Position numbers and translations under genes: made by a program. A stretch of DNA of 11,720 nucleotides, from assembly GCA_021823045.1 (NCBI GenBank), contig JAKAPB010000025.1:1-11720 (forward strand), given 5' to 3'. The notes below the pieces were generated by a model that saw only the letters and a list, made by a program, of their open reading frames with translations, searched no databases and was not told where the DNA came from. Every line of letters begins with the position of its first letter. The stretch's first letter is position 1. This DNA is from Actinomycetes bacterium (GTDB lineage: Bacteria; Actinomycetota; Acidimicrobiia; Acidimicrobiales; Acidimicrobiaceae). Of this stretch, positions 1 to 6,384 are shown one piece after another.

Positions 1-1207
1 AACCGTCCCTGCCCATGTAGCTCGAATGGACCTCTGTCAGCTTTTCCTCTAACCACTTAGCCTGTTGTTCATCCAGCACTCCCGATGCCGCACCCTTCAG
101 GTGCGATGTATCTAGGACGATTATCCTCGTTGCGTCGTTCGGCTCGTAGCAAAAATAGGCGGTACTTGCTTGAAGGTTCTCGTTTGTGAAGCCGTGTCCT
201 TTTGGCCTTCCAGCTGCCTTTAAATAGCCAGCTATAAGGTGTTCCTTATCTATGATCTGCCGGCTCGGCTCAGGAGTTACTTCGATCGAAGACCCCCCAG
301 CGAGGAAGGTCTCTGGACTCTCGACAAAAATCTCTTCAACTCCCGACCTTGGGATATCACCAGGGAGTATCTGCTTTAGCTTGCCAAGAGCGATCTCTCT
401 CGCCGCCTGTGTAGCGACTCCAACCCCTTGTAAGAGCAGCTCGTGGTTCCCATTGCAGCCTATCCAAGGAACCCGGAGCCCCGGACTTATAGTCTCCGCC
501 ACGGCCCGATCTAGGAGACCTTCGATCGTCGGATGTCCAAAGAGATCCTTATAGAGGTCGGTCTTGCCTGGATCCGGATGCCAGATGAACTCGTCGCCGA
601 CTCCCTGGGTCTGTACCCCGAGGTATCCGGTAGCTTTCGACTTCAGCCGGACAACCCCACCGGCCAGGATCGACAGAAAGGCGTCAAGTTCATTCTCTTG
701 AGCGTTGTCGGTTGCGTCACCGCTAGTCAACACGAGATCAACCTCCGCTCCAGTGATCTCAGAAGCTCCGATCGAATTGATCGCCTCGACGAAGTTGATC
801 AAGAGTGCCACGACCAAAGTCTCTTGGGCCCTGAAGCCCGGAATGAGTTTGGTGAACTTCGGATCCCGAAAAAAACGGTTGATATATTCAAAACGGGCAG
901 GACTCTCGGTATCGGCTAGCTGGACATCGGTCAGCTGGACGAATCGCAGGATCGACTTCCCCGTAGTCGGCCGAGTCGTCATCTCAGAGCCGACCAGGTC
1001 GTAGCGGGCGACGTATGGCTCCCCATCGGATCTGCGAAGTGAATAAAATTGGCTCGTCTCGCCCTCTTTTAGGATCAGGCCCTTATCTAACGACTCCCTG
1101 ATCGAGCGAATCTCCGCCGGATGAGATCCCTTCTCGGCGTCTGATTCGAACACTCCCCCGCCATTTGGCAATTCAACTCGCTCCTCGACACACGTAATTT
1201 GGGACAT
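1..1207 (-). CDS. Metallophosphoesterase, TIGR03767 (PPA1498)-like, C-terminus off the left edge
   Basis: This is a predicted metal-dependent phosphoesterase of the calcineurin-like fold; the substrate is unknown. The visible part is 402 residues from an ATG at 1205-1207, and the frame stays open to the left edge. A TAG lies directly upstream of the ATG in frame, so no earlier start is possible. Metal-binding blocks visible are QLTDVQ (residues 91-96, with Q where many relatives have H), SGDATDNAQ (162-170) and NGNHE (252-256). The stretches around these (LADTESPARFEY, a WHPD segment near 209, and PWIGCNGNHE) fit my memory of the large actinobacterial TIGR03767 family. The C-terminal histidine blocks (GHxH) would lie outside the window. 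No signal peptide is visible. There is no clear Shine-Dalgarno before the ATG. A TTG 12 codons in has GAGGAG about 9 nt upstream and is an alternative start. Family call is confident, function is not. Confidence 0.85.
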   Translation of the reverse strand, partial: MSQITCVEERVELPNGGGVFESDAEKGSHPAEIRSIRESLDKGLILKEGETSQFYSLRRSDGEPYVARYDLVGSEMTTRPTTGKSILRFVQLTDVQLADTESPARFEYINRFFRDPKFTKLIPGFRAQETLVVALLINFVEAINSIGASEITGAEVDLVLTSGDATDNAQENELDAFLSILAGGVVRLKSKATGYLGVQTQGVGDEFIWHPDPGKTDLYKDLFGHPTIEGLLDRAVAETISPGLRVPWIGCNGNHELLLQGVGVATQAAREIALGKLKQILPGDIPRSGVEEIFVESPETFLAGGSSIEVTPEPSRQIIDKEHLIAGYLKAAGRPKGHGFTNENLQASTAYFCYEPNDATRIIVLDTSHLKGAASGVLDEQQAKWLEEKLTEVHSSYMGRDG

Positions 1208-1308
1208 CTAGCTGGAGATGTGCAGCTGAAGTACAAAGCATAACAAAGCAATGCCTCTCGAGTGCGGCGATTACCTCAACTACCACTCGGCTTGAGTAAT
1301 TTGGACAA

Positions 1309-1346
1309 ACAGACCGACACCGTCGAAAAATCCAGCGTCGGTCTGT
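1309..1346. repeat. Perfect 10-bp inverted repeat (hairpin)
   Basis: ACAGACCGAC at 1309-1318 is exactly complementary to GTCGGTCTGT at 1337-1346, with an 18-nt loop. No U-tract follows, so it does not look like a plain intrinsic terminator on either strand. It is the left member of a hairpin cluster that continues to 1430. Confidence 0.75.
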
Positions 1347-1371
1347 CGTCAGGCAAAGTTGCGGCACACAA

Positions 1372-1430
1372 TGCCCCCGCAGTATCGGTGGGGCAACCGA
1401 CACTACGGCCGGCTGGGGTGGCCGGTCGGC
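1372..1430. other. Overlapping hairpins with alternative pairing, possible structured RNA
   Basis: Three pairings overlap here. TGCCCC (1372-1377) can pair with GGGGCA (1390-1395). TCGGT (1385-1389) can pair with ACCGA (1396-1400), which puts that GGGGCA in the loop. CCGAC (1397-1401) pairs with GTCGG (1425-1429), enclosing CGGCC (1406-1410) with GGCCG (1420-1424) around a 4-nt bulge. The second and third pairings share bases 1397-1400 and exclude each other. I recognise no named riboswitch or ncRNA family. Transcription and strand are unknown. Confidence 0.35.
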
Positions 1431-1729
1431 ACTGTGAACCATGGGGAGAGAACGTGAAGGCCTTAGCGGGGCAGAGATGCATCGTGGCTGATACGAAGTA
1501 TTTTTCCGTTCCTTGCTTCGGCTATCACGTAGATAGTTCTATTCGTCCAACTTGACCAAGAACTTGCAGCCCAGTAAATACTCGGTAGACCAAGGGTGAA
1601 TTTTCGACAACGATCCGGCATGATCTGGAAAATTCGCAAATCTTACGTCACGTATCGCGGGTGTAAAATAACTTCAAAAAGCGTTACACCTTATAGGAGG
1701 GCTGGTCGAAGAGAACTAGAGGGACCGCC

Positions 1730-1822
1730 GTGGGGAAGCTCGGGGGATTATCAGTCTTTGGGTTAGAAGTAGACTTACTTAGCGGAAAAAAGATGGACCA
1801 GGAACTATGGACCAGGAACTAA
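1730..1822 (+). CDS. Candidate 30-residue upstream ORF overlapping the patatin start
   Basis: A GTG at 1730 is preceded by AGAGGG (1718-1723), a plausible Shine-Dalgarno at about 6 nt spacing. It opens a 30-codon frame that stops at TAA 1820-1822, 16 nt inside the patatin gene. An internal ATG at 1793 is in the same frame. Removing one copy of the 14-bp duplication at 1793-1820 would put this GTG in frame with the patatin gene, so it may be the remnant of the original N-terminus rather than a designed leader. If translated now, it would end right at the patatin start and could couple the two. The peptide has no recognisable domain. Low confidence as a functional gene. Confidence 0.3.
   Translation: MGKLGGLSVFGLEVDLLSGKKMDQELWTRN
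1793..1820 (+). repeat. 14-bp perfect tandem duplication over the start codon
   Basis: ATGGACCAGGAACT occurs at 1793-1806 and again at 1807-1820 with no base between. Fourteen is not a multiple of three, so the first ATG reads out of frame to a TAA at 1820-1822, while the second opens the patatin frame. A single copy would keep the upstream GTG (1730) and the patatin body in one frame. Confidence 0.95.
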
Positions 1823-2958
1823 GGGGAGATCGACCAAACAACGACGGTGGGGGCCTAGTTGGCCGACTGTCCAAAATCCTTAGCAAAAAGCAGATCTTTA
1901 CCACCGGTAAATCAACCGCAGCGAAGGGACCTAAAGTCGATCCCTCACCACCATCGATAAAGACCGCATTTGTCTTTTCCGGATGCGGTGGCAAGGGCTC
2001 CGCTCAGGTCGGGATGCTTGGAGCCCTCTTTGAAGCGGGGATTGTACCCGACTTCATCGTCGGGGTCTCAGCGGGAGCCCTCAATGGGGCGGTATTCGCC
2101 CAGGATCCCGGGGTGAAGGGGATCAGGACCCTAGATCACCTCTGGCGTACGATGAGGAAAGAGAACATCTTTTCTGGAAACCGTTTCGCTACCCCGATCA
2201 AATATGCCCAAAAGGTCGAGTCTGTTTTCCCATCGGGACCGCTTCGTACACTGATCGACGAAGAACTCGAGATAAGGGATCTATCCCTGACCAAGATCCC
2301 GCTCTACGTCTTGGCTTGCGACTACCACAGCGGCGAAGAGCACTGGTTTTGCGAGGGCCCACCCGATATGGCGCTATACGCTAGCGCCGCACTCCCGGGA
2401 ATCTTGCCACCATTAGAGGTCGACGGCGTGCACCTCATCGACGGCGGCGTAGTAAACAATTTCCCGATATCAAAAGCAATTGAATTAGGCGCAAATCGGA
2501 TCTACGTCCTGCTGTGTGCTTCGATGAACACTACGCTCCCAGAACCAAAGAGGCCACTCGAAGCGATCATCAGGACGTTCCACCTTACAAAGATGGCACG
2601 GTTCAAGTTCGAGCTTGCAAACCTTCCACCGGGGGTAGAGGTGTCGGTACTCGAGTGTGCAGCAGCAGAGGGGCTCGAAACCCTCGACTTTACCCATGCT
2701 GACCTTCTCATCGAAGCCGGTTACCTTTCTGCCTGCGAGACTCTAGCGATAGCGCCCTCCGAGTCACCGCCTTGGATCACCAAGGACGAGGTTGAGCCGG
2801 AGCCAGCCAGGTCCCTGCGGAGCTACCGAGCGACCCTAGAGGGTGCAATTCCAGCCGGTACCATCGCTTCTTTGGTCAGGAGCACAAAGTCGCCGATACG
2901 CAGGTACCATCGCACCTTGGCCGGTGAACACAACGACCTTGTAGAGGGTGAGGTTTGA
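1807..2958 (+). CDS. Patatin-like phospholipase (383 aa)
   Basis: A predicted serine acyl hydrolase that releases fatty acids from lipids; the exact substrate is unknown. The patatin fold starts near residue 52. The oxyanion-hole loop is GCGGKG (59-64), where Cys replaces the usual second Gly. The nucleophile elbow is GVSAG (86-90) with Ser88. The catalytic Asp lies in DGG at 212-214. Residues 1-50 are polar, rich in K, P and S, with no signal peptide, so the protein is probably cytoplasmic or membrane-associated from inside. The last 80 residues after the core have no recognised domain. The length is normal for bacterial patatins. The ATG at 1807 is the first in-frame start after the tandem duplication; only GGA lies close upstream, so initiation may rely on coupling to the frame from 1730. 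The gene stands alone, with a terminator directly at its stop. Confidence 0.88.
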   Translation: MDQELRGDRPNNDGGGLVGRLSKILSKKQIFTTGKSTAAKGPKVDPSPPSIKTAFVFSGCGGKGSAQVGMLGALFEAGIVPDFIVGVSAGALNGAVFAQDPGVKGIRTLDHLWRTMRKENIFSGNRFATPIKYAQKVESVFPSGPLRTLIDEELEIRDLSLTKIPLYVLACDYHSGEEHWFCEGPPDMALYASAALPGILPPLEVDGVHLIDGGVVNNFPISKAIELGANRIYVLLCASMNTTLPEPKRPLEAIIRTFHLTKMARFKFELANLPPGVEVSVLECAAAEGLETLDFTHADLLIEAGYLSACETLAIAPSESPPWITKDEVEPEPARSLRSYRATLEGAIPAGTIASLVRSTKSPIRRYHRTLAGEHNDLVEGEV

Positions 2959-3000
2959 CCTCGATCAATGACTCTATGGAGTCGCGCGGAGGTCATTTTT
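2956..3000 (+). terminator. Intrinsic terminator after the patatin gene
   Basis: TGACCTC (2956-2962) pairs with GAGGTCA (2989-2995), and an inner stem GACTC/GAGTC (2970-2974 with 2979-2983) closes on TATG. TTTTT follows at 2996-3000. The stop codon TGA forms the first bases of the stem. A second T-run lies at about 3007-3013. On the minus strand the hairpin is not followed by T, so it serves the patatin gene. Confidence 0.8.
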
Positions 3001-3012
3001 CTATTGGTTTTT

Positions 3013-3582
3013 TTAGAAGCCGGTCGAACACTGGTCTTTTGTAGTGGATTCGGCTTCTGCAATAAGTTTCATCAAGGCGCCGCGGGCCCTAAAAAGTCGT
3101 GACTTAAGTGCCCCGACGCTGCAACCGCAGATCTCGGCGGCATCAGCGTAACTGAATCCAAGTATCGAGGTAAGGACAAAGGCGGACCTCAGCTCGAGAT
3201 CCAGTTTTTCAACGTCTGCCCAGAGGTCGACAAAACCCGTGAAGTCATGATCCTTTTGCGCACTGATCGATTCCTCGAGGGTCGTGGTCGCTGGGGTCCG
3301 CTTCCGGATGTAGTCAATCGCTACATTGTGAGCTATGGAGAGCAGCCAGGTCTTGGCTGAATGACTCGGGTCGAAGCTACCACAGGATCGCCAGGTCCTC
3401 AGGTAAACCTCCTGCGTCACGTCATTAGCCAAACTCCGGTCACCCAGCACTCGGCCGACGTAGCTTATGACCAAGAGTTGGGTCTGCTCAAAGAACTCTT
3501 CAAACGCAATCGAATCTCCGCGTGAGGTACTGACCAGTAGGTCTTCTAAACGGTAGTTGGTACCCCAGTGAAACCTTGGCAC
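3013..3582 (-). CDS. ECF-type RNA polymerase sigma factor (189 aa)
   Basis: An extracytoplasmic-function sigma factor that directs RNA polymerase to a small regulon. Region 2 spans about residues 27-95: an FEEFFEQ start, a DVTQEVYLRTWR segment like the polymerase-binding helix, and KTWLLSIAHNVAIDYIRKR as the -10 recognition helices. Region 4 spans about 125-175, with YADAAEICGCSVGALKSRLFRAR as the helix-turn-helix that reads the -35 element. There is no extra C-terminal domain, so this is a minimal ECF sigma, overall reminiscent of mycobacterial SigC-type factors. The start is GTG at 3580-3582, with AGGGG about 10 nt upstream. It is divergent from the ZAS zinc-finger membrane protein at 3641, separated by only 58 bases. 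The expected partner anti-sigma is thus in a separate, back-to-back transcript. Confidence 0.9.
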   Translation of the reverse strand: MPRFHWGTNYRLEDLLVSTSRGDSIAFEEFFEQTQLLVISYVGRVLGDRSLANDVTQEVYLRTWRSCGSFDPSHSAKTWLLSIAHNVAIDYIRKRTPATTTLEESISAQKDHDFTGFVDLWADVEKLDLELRSAFVLTSILGFSYADAAEICGCSVGALKSRLFRARGALMKLIAEAESTTKDQCSTGF

Positions 3583-3602
3583 TAAAGATTAACCCCTGAC
3601 CC

Positions 3603-3632
3603 GAGAAACTTTCATAGCCCAGCCTACGTATA
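3603..3632 (+). promoter_or_regulatory. Candidate ECF-sigma promoter, leaderless
   Basis: GAGAAAC at 3603-3609 and CGTATA at 3627-3632 are separated by 17 bases. This resembles the general ECF layout of an AAC-ending -35 and a CGT-starting -10. The -10 ends 8 bases before the ATG at 3641, so transcription would begin at or next to the start codon. No Shine-Dalgarno is visible there, which agrees with a leaderless mRNA. If real, the divergent sigma factor probably drives this promoter. Motif similarity only. Confidence 0.4.
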
Positions 3633-3640
3633 TCAAGTAG

Positions 3641-4453
3641 ATGGAACCGAACCAGAATTGCCAGATCTTTCGAACTCGGGTCGAATTACTCCTCGATAAT
3701 GAGGCTAACGACCCTAAAGACTTCGACTTACAAACTCACCTGCACAGATGCCAGCGGTGCTCGGACTGGCTCTTGATGAGAATCTCGTTGGAAGGCAGTA
3801 CAAAAAGCGAGCGGCTCTTGGCGCCAACGGCGAGGATCCAAACTCCGTTGGATCTAGTCCTCTCCCAGAACAAGACCTCCCGGGTTGCCTACCACTCAGC
3901 GCGGGTCGTATTGACTTCGATTGGGGTGCTTTTGGTTGTAGAAGCGCTCATCCGGCTACTGTTACCCACTGCTCACGGCTACGGCGGTCACCTAACGGAG
4001 GATGTCGCATCCTTTGAATTTGGCGTCGGACTCGGAGCAGTAACCGCCGGGATTCGGCCGAGCTTCGCCTGGATGATGCGATTTATCCTCACCCCTAGTG
4101 CTTTGCTGCTGTTAATAACGGCGATTATTGGGATAATGCGAGGTCAGACGACCGTTCTAATCGAGCTACAGCATCTGCCGGTAGTGCTAGGTGCCATATC
4201 GGCCAACTCGATAGTCATCCTCTCTCGACCCAAAAGACACCAAGCCCACAGTTTTACGATCTTGAAGTCAAGGTCGTCAAGGGCCAACTCTGCCTCACTT
4301 CGAACTAGCAGTAACGCCACTTCCGACCCTGCCGTCTCAAAGACTAGGAGTTTTACCCCTTGGCTGGCACTTTTGATACAGGGGATAAAAAGCAATCCAG
4401 ATCGGATCGGTGACCTAGCGATGAGAGAAAAACTAGTCGGGGAGGTCTGTTGA
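3641..4453 (+). CDS. ZAS-type zinc-finger membrane protein, likely anti-sigma factor (270 aa)
   Basis: A probable membrane-bound anti-sigma factor that holds the neighbouring ECF sigma. The N-terminal cytoplasmic part carries the complete ZAS ligand set: Cys7, then His33-x3-Cys37-x2-Cys40 (zf-HC2 type). Hydrophobic segments follow at about 88-108, 122-138, 141-166 and 178-198, so about four membrane helices. The stretch LTEDVASFEFGVGLGAVTAGIRP (119-140, acidic start then helix) matches a pattern I recall from actinobacterial zf-HC2 membrane proteins encoded near copper-handling genes. The last 70 residues are Ser/Arg/Lys-rich with no known domain. It is first in a plus-strand cluster with a membrane-SCO1 fusion and a lipoprotein, which suggests that the sensed signal concerns copper or oxidase assembly. 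ECF/ZAS pairs are more usually in one operon; here they are divergent. Zinc finger confident, partner assignment inferred. Confidence 0.78.
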   Translation: MEPNQNCQIFRTRVELLLDNEANDPKDFDLQTHLHRCQRCSDWLLMRISLEGSTKSERLLAPTARIQTPLDLVLSQNKTSRVAYHSARVVLTSIGVLLVVEALIRLLLPTAHGYGGHLTEDVASFEFGVGLGAVTAGIRPSFAWMMRFILTPSALLLLITAIIGIMRGQTTVLIELQHLPVVLGAISANSIVILSRPKRHQAHSFTILKSRSSRANSASLRTSSNATSDPAVSKTRSFTPWLALLIQGIKSNPDRIGDLAMREKLVGEVC

Positions 4454-4458
4454 CCTCC
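4441..4458 (+). other. Hairpin across the stop codon of the zinc-finger gene
   Basis: GGAGGTC (4441-4447) and GACCTCC (4452-4458) form a 7-bp perfect stem on a TGTT loop that contains the first base of the TGA stop; G-U pairs can extend it. No T-run follows, so it is unlikely to be a full terminator. It may stabilise the 3' end of the mRNA or damp read-through into the SCO1-fusion gene. Confidence 0.5.
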
Positions 4459-4614
4459 TTGCCAAGACGATCCCGTTTACGTTGCTCGGATCGCCAATCA
4501 CCTAAAAAGATCGACCAACACTACTGCAAAGTGAGACGCTCAAATCAACTCTTTGTCTCCCGGGGGGGATTATGTCAGATACAAAACGGACTTGAAATCA
4601 AAAAGGACCTATAA
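4454..4614 (+). other. Gap before the SCO1-fusion gene
   Basis: There are 161 bases between the zinc-finger and SCO1-fusion genes. A run of seven G lies at about 4561-4567 and a good Shine-Dalgarno (AAAAAGGA, 7 nt before ATG 4615) at its end. TTGCTC (4482-4487) and TAAAAA (4503-4508) are only 15 apart, so I do not call a promoter. A separate transcript start here remains possible. Confidence 0.5.
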
Positions 4615-6384
4615 ATGCCTAACAACACCGGCCCATCGGACTACGGCTCACTTGGCGGGCTACTAAATAACCAAATCGAGATCATCGTCTTGGCCTCGGC
4701 TGGAATACTGCTCCTCTTCTACCTAGTGCATCGGGTCACCGGATTCGACCCGAGCCGAAAGCTAGCTAGCCGATTAGCACACAAGAGCTGGATGACAAAA
4801 GACCCCCAATTGGAAAGCAGCCGAACCAGGTTCCTTCGAGTCTCCTTCGGTGTCATCTGGGTCATTGACGGCTTGCTCCAGCTTAGACCATCGATGCCCG
4901 GCGGGTTCGTGTCACAAGTAGCCAGTCCTTCACTGCTTGGTGGACCAGCTTTGATCAACGACATTGCGAATCCTTTCCTCAATCTATGGAATGATCACCC
5001 GGTCAAGTTGGACGTCATATCTGGGATCATTCAGCTACTGATAGGCGTCGCTTTGCTGGTAAATATCGGTCCAATCGCAAGGCGCGTCGTGCTCTACGGC
5101 TCTTTGATCTGGGATCTTCTAGTTTTCGTCGTCGGAAATGGTGCCGGGGTCTTCTACTCCGGTGCGGCATTTGTAACTGGGGCTCCAGCTGCAATAATCG
5201 TCTACGCCTACGTAGCTGTCCTGCTTTTATCCGCTGACTCCTCTCGGGCCTGGGTGGATCGCCTTCGACCAACCGCCTATGTCACCAGTGGATTTCTCGC
5301 TCTCGGTGCCATTTTGCAGGCCTTACCTTCTGAGGGGTATTGGCACAAAGGGGCCCTGTCTTCCTACCTCTCCCAGATGGCGTCGTCCCAACAGCCTTAC
5401 TTGGTCGCAGAGCCGGTAAAGCTATATTCCACCTTCGCAAGCCACTCTCCGGCCATTGCTAACCTGATCATGGTCTTGGTCCCACTAAGCGCAGCTGTCT
5501 TGCTCCTGGTCAGGCCTCAATCCAAGCCGGTCGTTTTGTGGGCAACTTTCGCCGCACTATTTGGGTGGTGGATTGGCCAGGATATGGGGGTATTCTCGGC
5601 GACCGGTACCGACTTCAACTCCGGCTTCCCCCTCGCCGTGGTAATACTTTCGCTCCTGGCATCGGCCGAGCCGATCTCCCTTTCGAAGGGGGCATTGGCC
5701 AAAACGACGGACAGCCTGGTCAACTTCGGCAGCGCAGCAAAGAGGGTAGGCAGTGGAATCGGCTGGCTCACAATCACCGCTTTTTTCCTCTCGGGGGTAA
5801 TTGTCGTCGCGTCGATGACCGGACCGCCCTCGGCTTCAATGGCACTGGTCGATTCCGGCGGTGCACAGCCCCTGCTAATCCCACACCGTGCTCCCGGCTT
5901 TAGCCTTTACGACACCAACGCTAAGCAAGTGTCGCTGGCCTCATTCGCAGGCCGTCCGGTAGTCCTCACCTTTTTGGACCCCGAATGCTACGACGCCTGC
6001 CCTCTGATTGCCCAAGAGATGGTATCGGGGGCTTCAATGCTCGGGAAAAACTCGTCCAAGGTAGCACTGGTCGCTATCGTCGCTAACCCTATCTTTCACT
6101 CCATATCCGACGTGAAGGCCTTTGACGCTTCACATGGATTGAACCGATATCCGAACTGGTACTACCTGACGGGAAGCGTATCTGAGTTAAAGAGGATATG
6201 GAAGCTCTATGGAATACAGGTCATTGTCCCAAAGGAGGGCATGGTAGTACACAGTCAGTTCGTCTTCTTCATCACCAAGAACGGTTTCACGAAAGACATC
6301 CTCTTGAATACGGCAAATGACCAGTATGCGGCGAGCTATTCCACGACCATCTATCAAACCCTAAAGTCGATGGTGACCAAGTGA
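4615..6384 (+). CDS. Polytopic membrane protein fused to a SCO1/SenC copper-chaperone domain (589 aa)
   Basis: Residues 1-405 hold about ten hydrophobic segments (near 22-43, 74-92, 135-152, 155-172, 180-204, 217-236, 280-300, 305-330, 336-351 and 383-402). The part FGVIWVIDGLLQLRPSMPGG and the later VVGNGAGVFYSGAAFVTGAPAA resemble an uncharacterised actinobacterial integral membrane family. Residues 423-589 form a thioredoxin-like SCO1/SenC domain: HRAPGFSLYD start, Cys458-YDA-Cys462 in DPECYDACP, and His546 in VVHSQFVFF. These are the three copper ligands of the family, with about the usual spacing between CxxxC and His. SCO proteins deliver copper to the CuA site of cytochrome oxidase or act as thiol reductases on the outer face, and the last helix places this domain there. 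The ATG has AAAAAGGA 7 nt upstream. The next gene overlaps its stop by 4 bases. Confident on the SCO1 domain; the role of the membrane part is unknown. Confidence 0.88.
   Translation: MPNNTGPSDYGSLGGLLNNQIEIIVLASAGILLLFYLVHRVTGFDPSRKLASRLAHKSWMTKDPQLESSRTRFLRVSFGVIWVIDGLLQLRPSMPGGFVSQVASPSLLGGPALINDIANPFLNLWNDHPVKLDVISGIIQLLIGVALLVNIGPIARRVVLYGSLIWDLLVFVVGNGAGVFYSGAAFVTGAPAAIIVYAYVAVLLLSADSSRAWVDRLRPTAYVTSGFLALGAILQALPSEGYWHKGALSSYLSQMASSQQPYLVAEPVKLYSTFASHSPAIANLIMVLVPLSAAVLLLVRPQSKPVVLWATFAALFGWWIGQDMGVFSATGTDFNSGFPLAVVILSLLASAEPISLSKGALAKTTDSLVNFGSAAKRVGSGIGWLTITAFFLSGVIVVASMTGPPSASMALVDSGGAQPLLIPHRAPGFSLYDTNAKQVSLASFAGRPVVLTFLDPECYDACPLIAQEMVSGASMLGKNSSKVALVAIVANPIFHSISDVKAFDASHGLNRYPNWYYLTGSVSELKRIWKLYGIQVIVPKEGMVVHSQFVFFITKNGFTKDILLNTANDQYAASYSTTIYQTLKSMVTK

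Larger units (their letters stand above)
1208..1729. other. Non-coding interval with structured segment
   Basis: About 520 bases between the divergent metallophosphoesterase and the patatin start region. A 97-codon GTG-started frame at 1262-1555 shows no recognisable domain and no start signal, so I do not call it. Strong inverted repeats are packed into 1309-1430 (listed separately). Further on, GGTGTAA at about 1660-1666 and TTACACC at about 1684-1690 can pair. A near-perfect Shine-Dalgarno (AGGAGGG, 1695-1701) has no ATG, GTG or TTG at usable distance. TAAAAT at 1664-1669 could be a -10 element, but its best -35 (TTACGT, 1643-1648) is only 15 bases away, so I do not call a promoter. Confidence 0.6.

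Noticed and set aside
252..1004. Plus-strand frames of about 100-128 codons at 252-554, 533-919 and 705-1004
   Set aside because: They lie opposite the metallophosphoesterase frame, which has clear family motifs on the minus strand and runs open from 1207 to the left edge.
1285..1297. 13-base sequence ACTCGGCTTGAGT shared with the opposite strand at 10239-10251
   Set aside because: A 13-base match on either strand is expected by chance about once or twice in a window of this size; the flanking bases do not align.
1381..1440. Cobalamin-riboswitch-like GCACTGTGAA string
   Set aside because: Only a few bases match, the remaining conserved boxes are not found, and no B12-related gene follows.
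1262..1555. 97-codon plus-strand frame whose CEPWGENVKAL stretch faintly recalls TnpB-like transposase C-termini
   Set aside because: The resemblance is too weak: no catalytic or zinc-ribbon motif, no start signal, and the frame runs through strong hairpins. Kept as non-coding.
4572..4595. Seven-codon ATG frame after the G-run as a leader peptide
   Set aside because: No run of regulatory codons, no terminator/antiterminator pair after it, and its length is easily due to chance.
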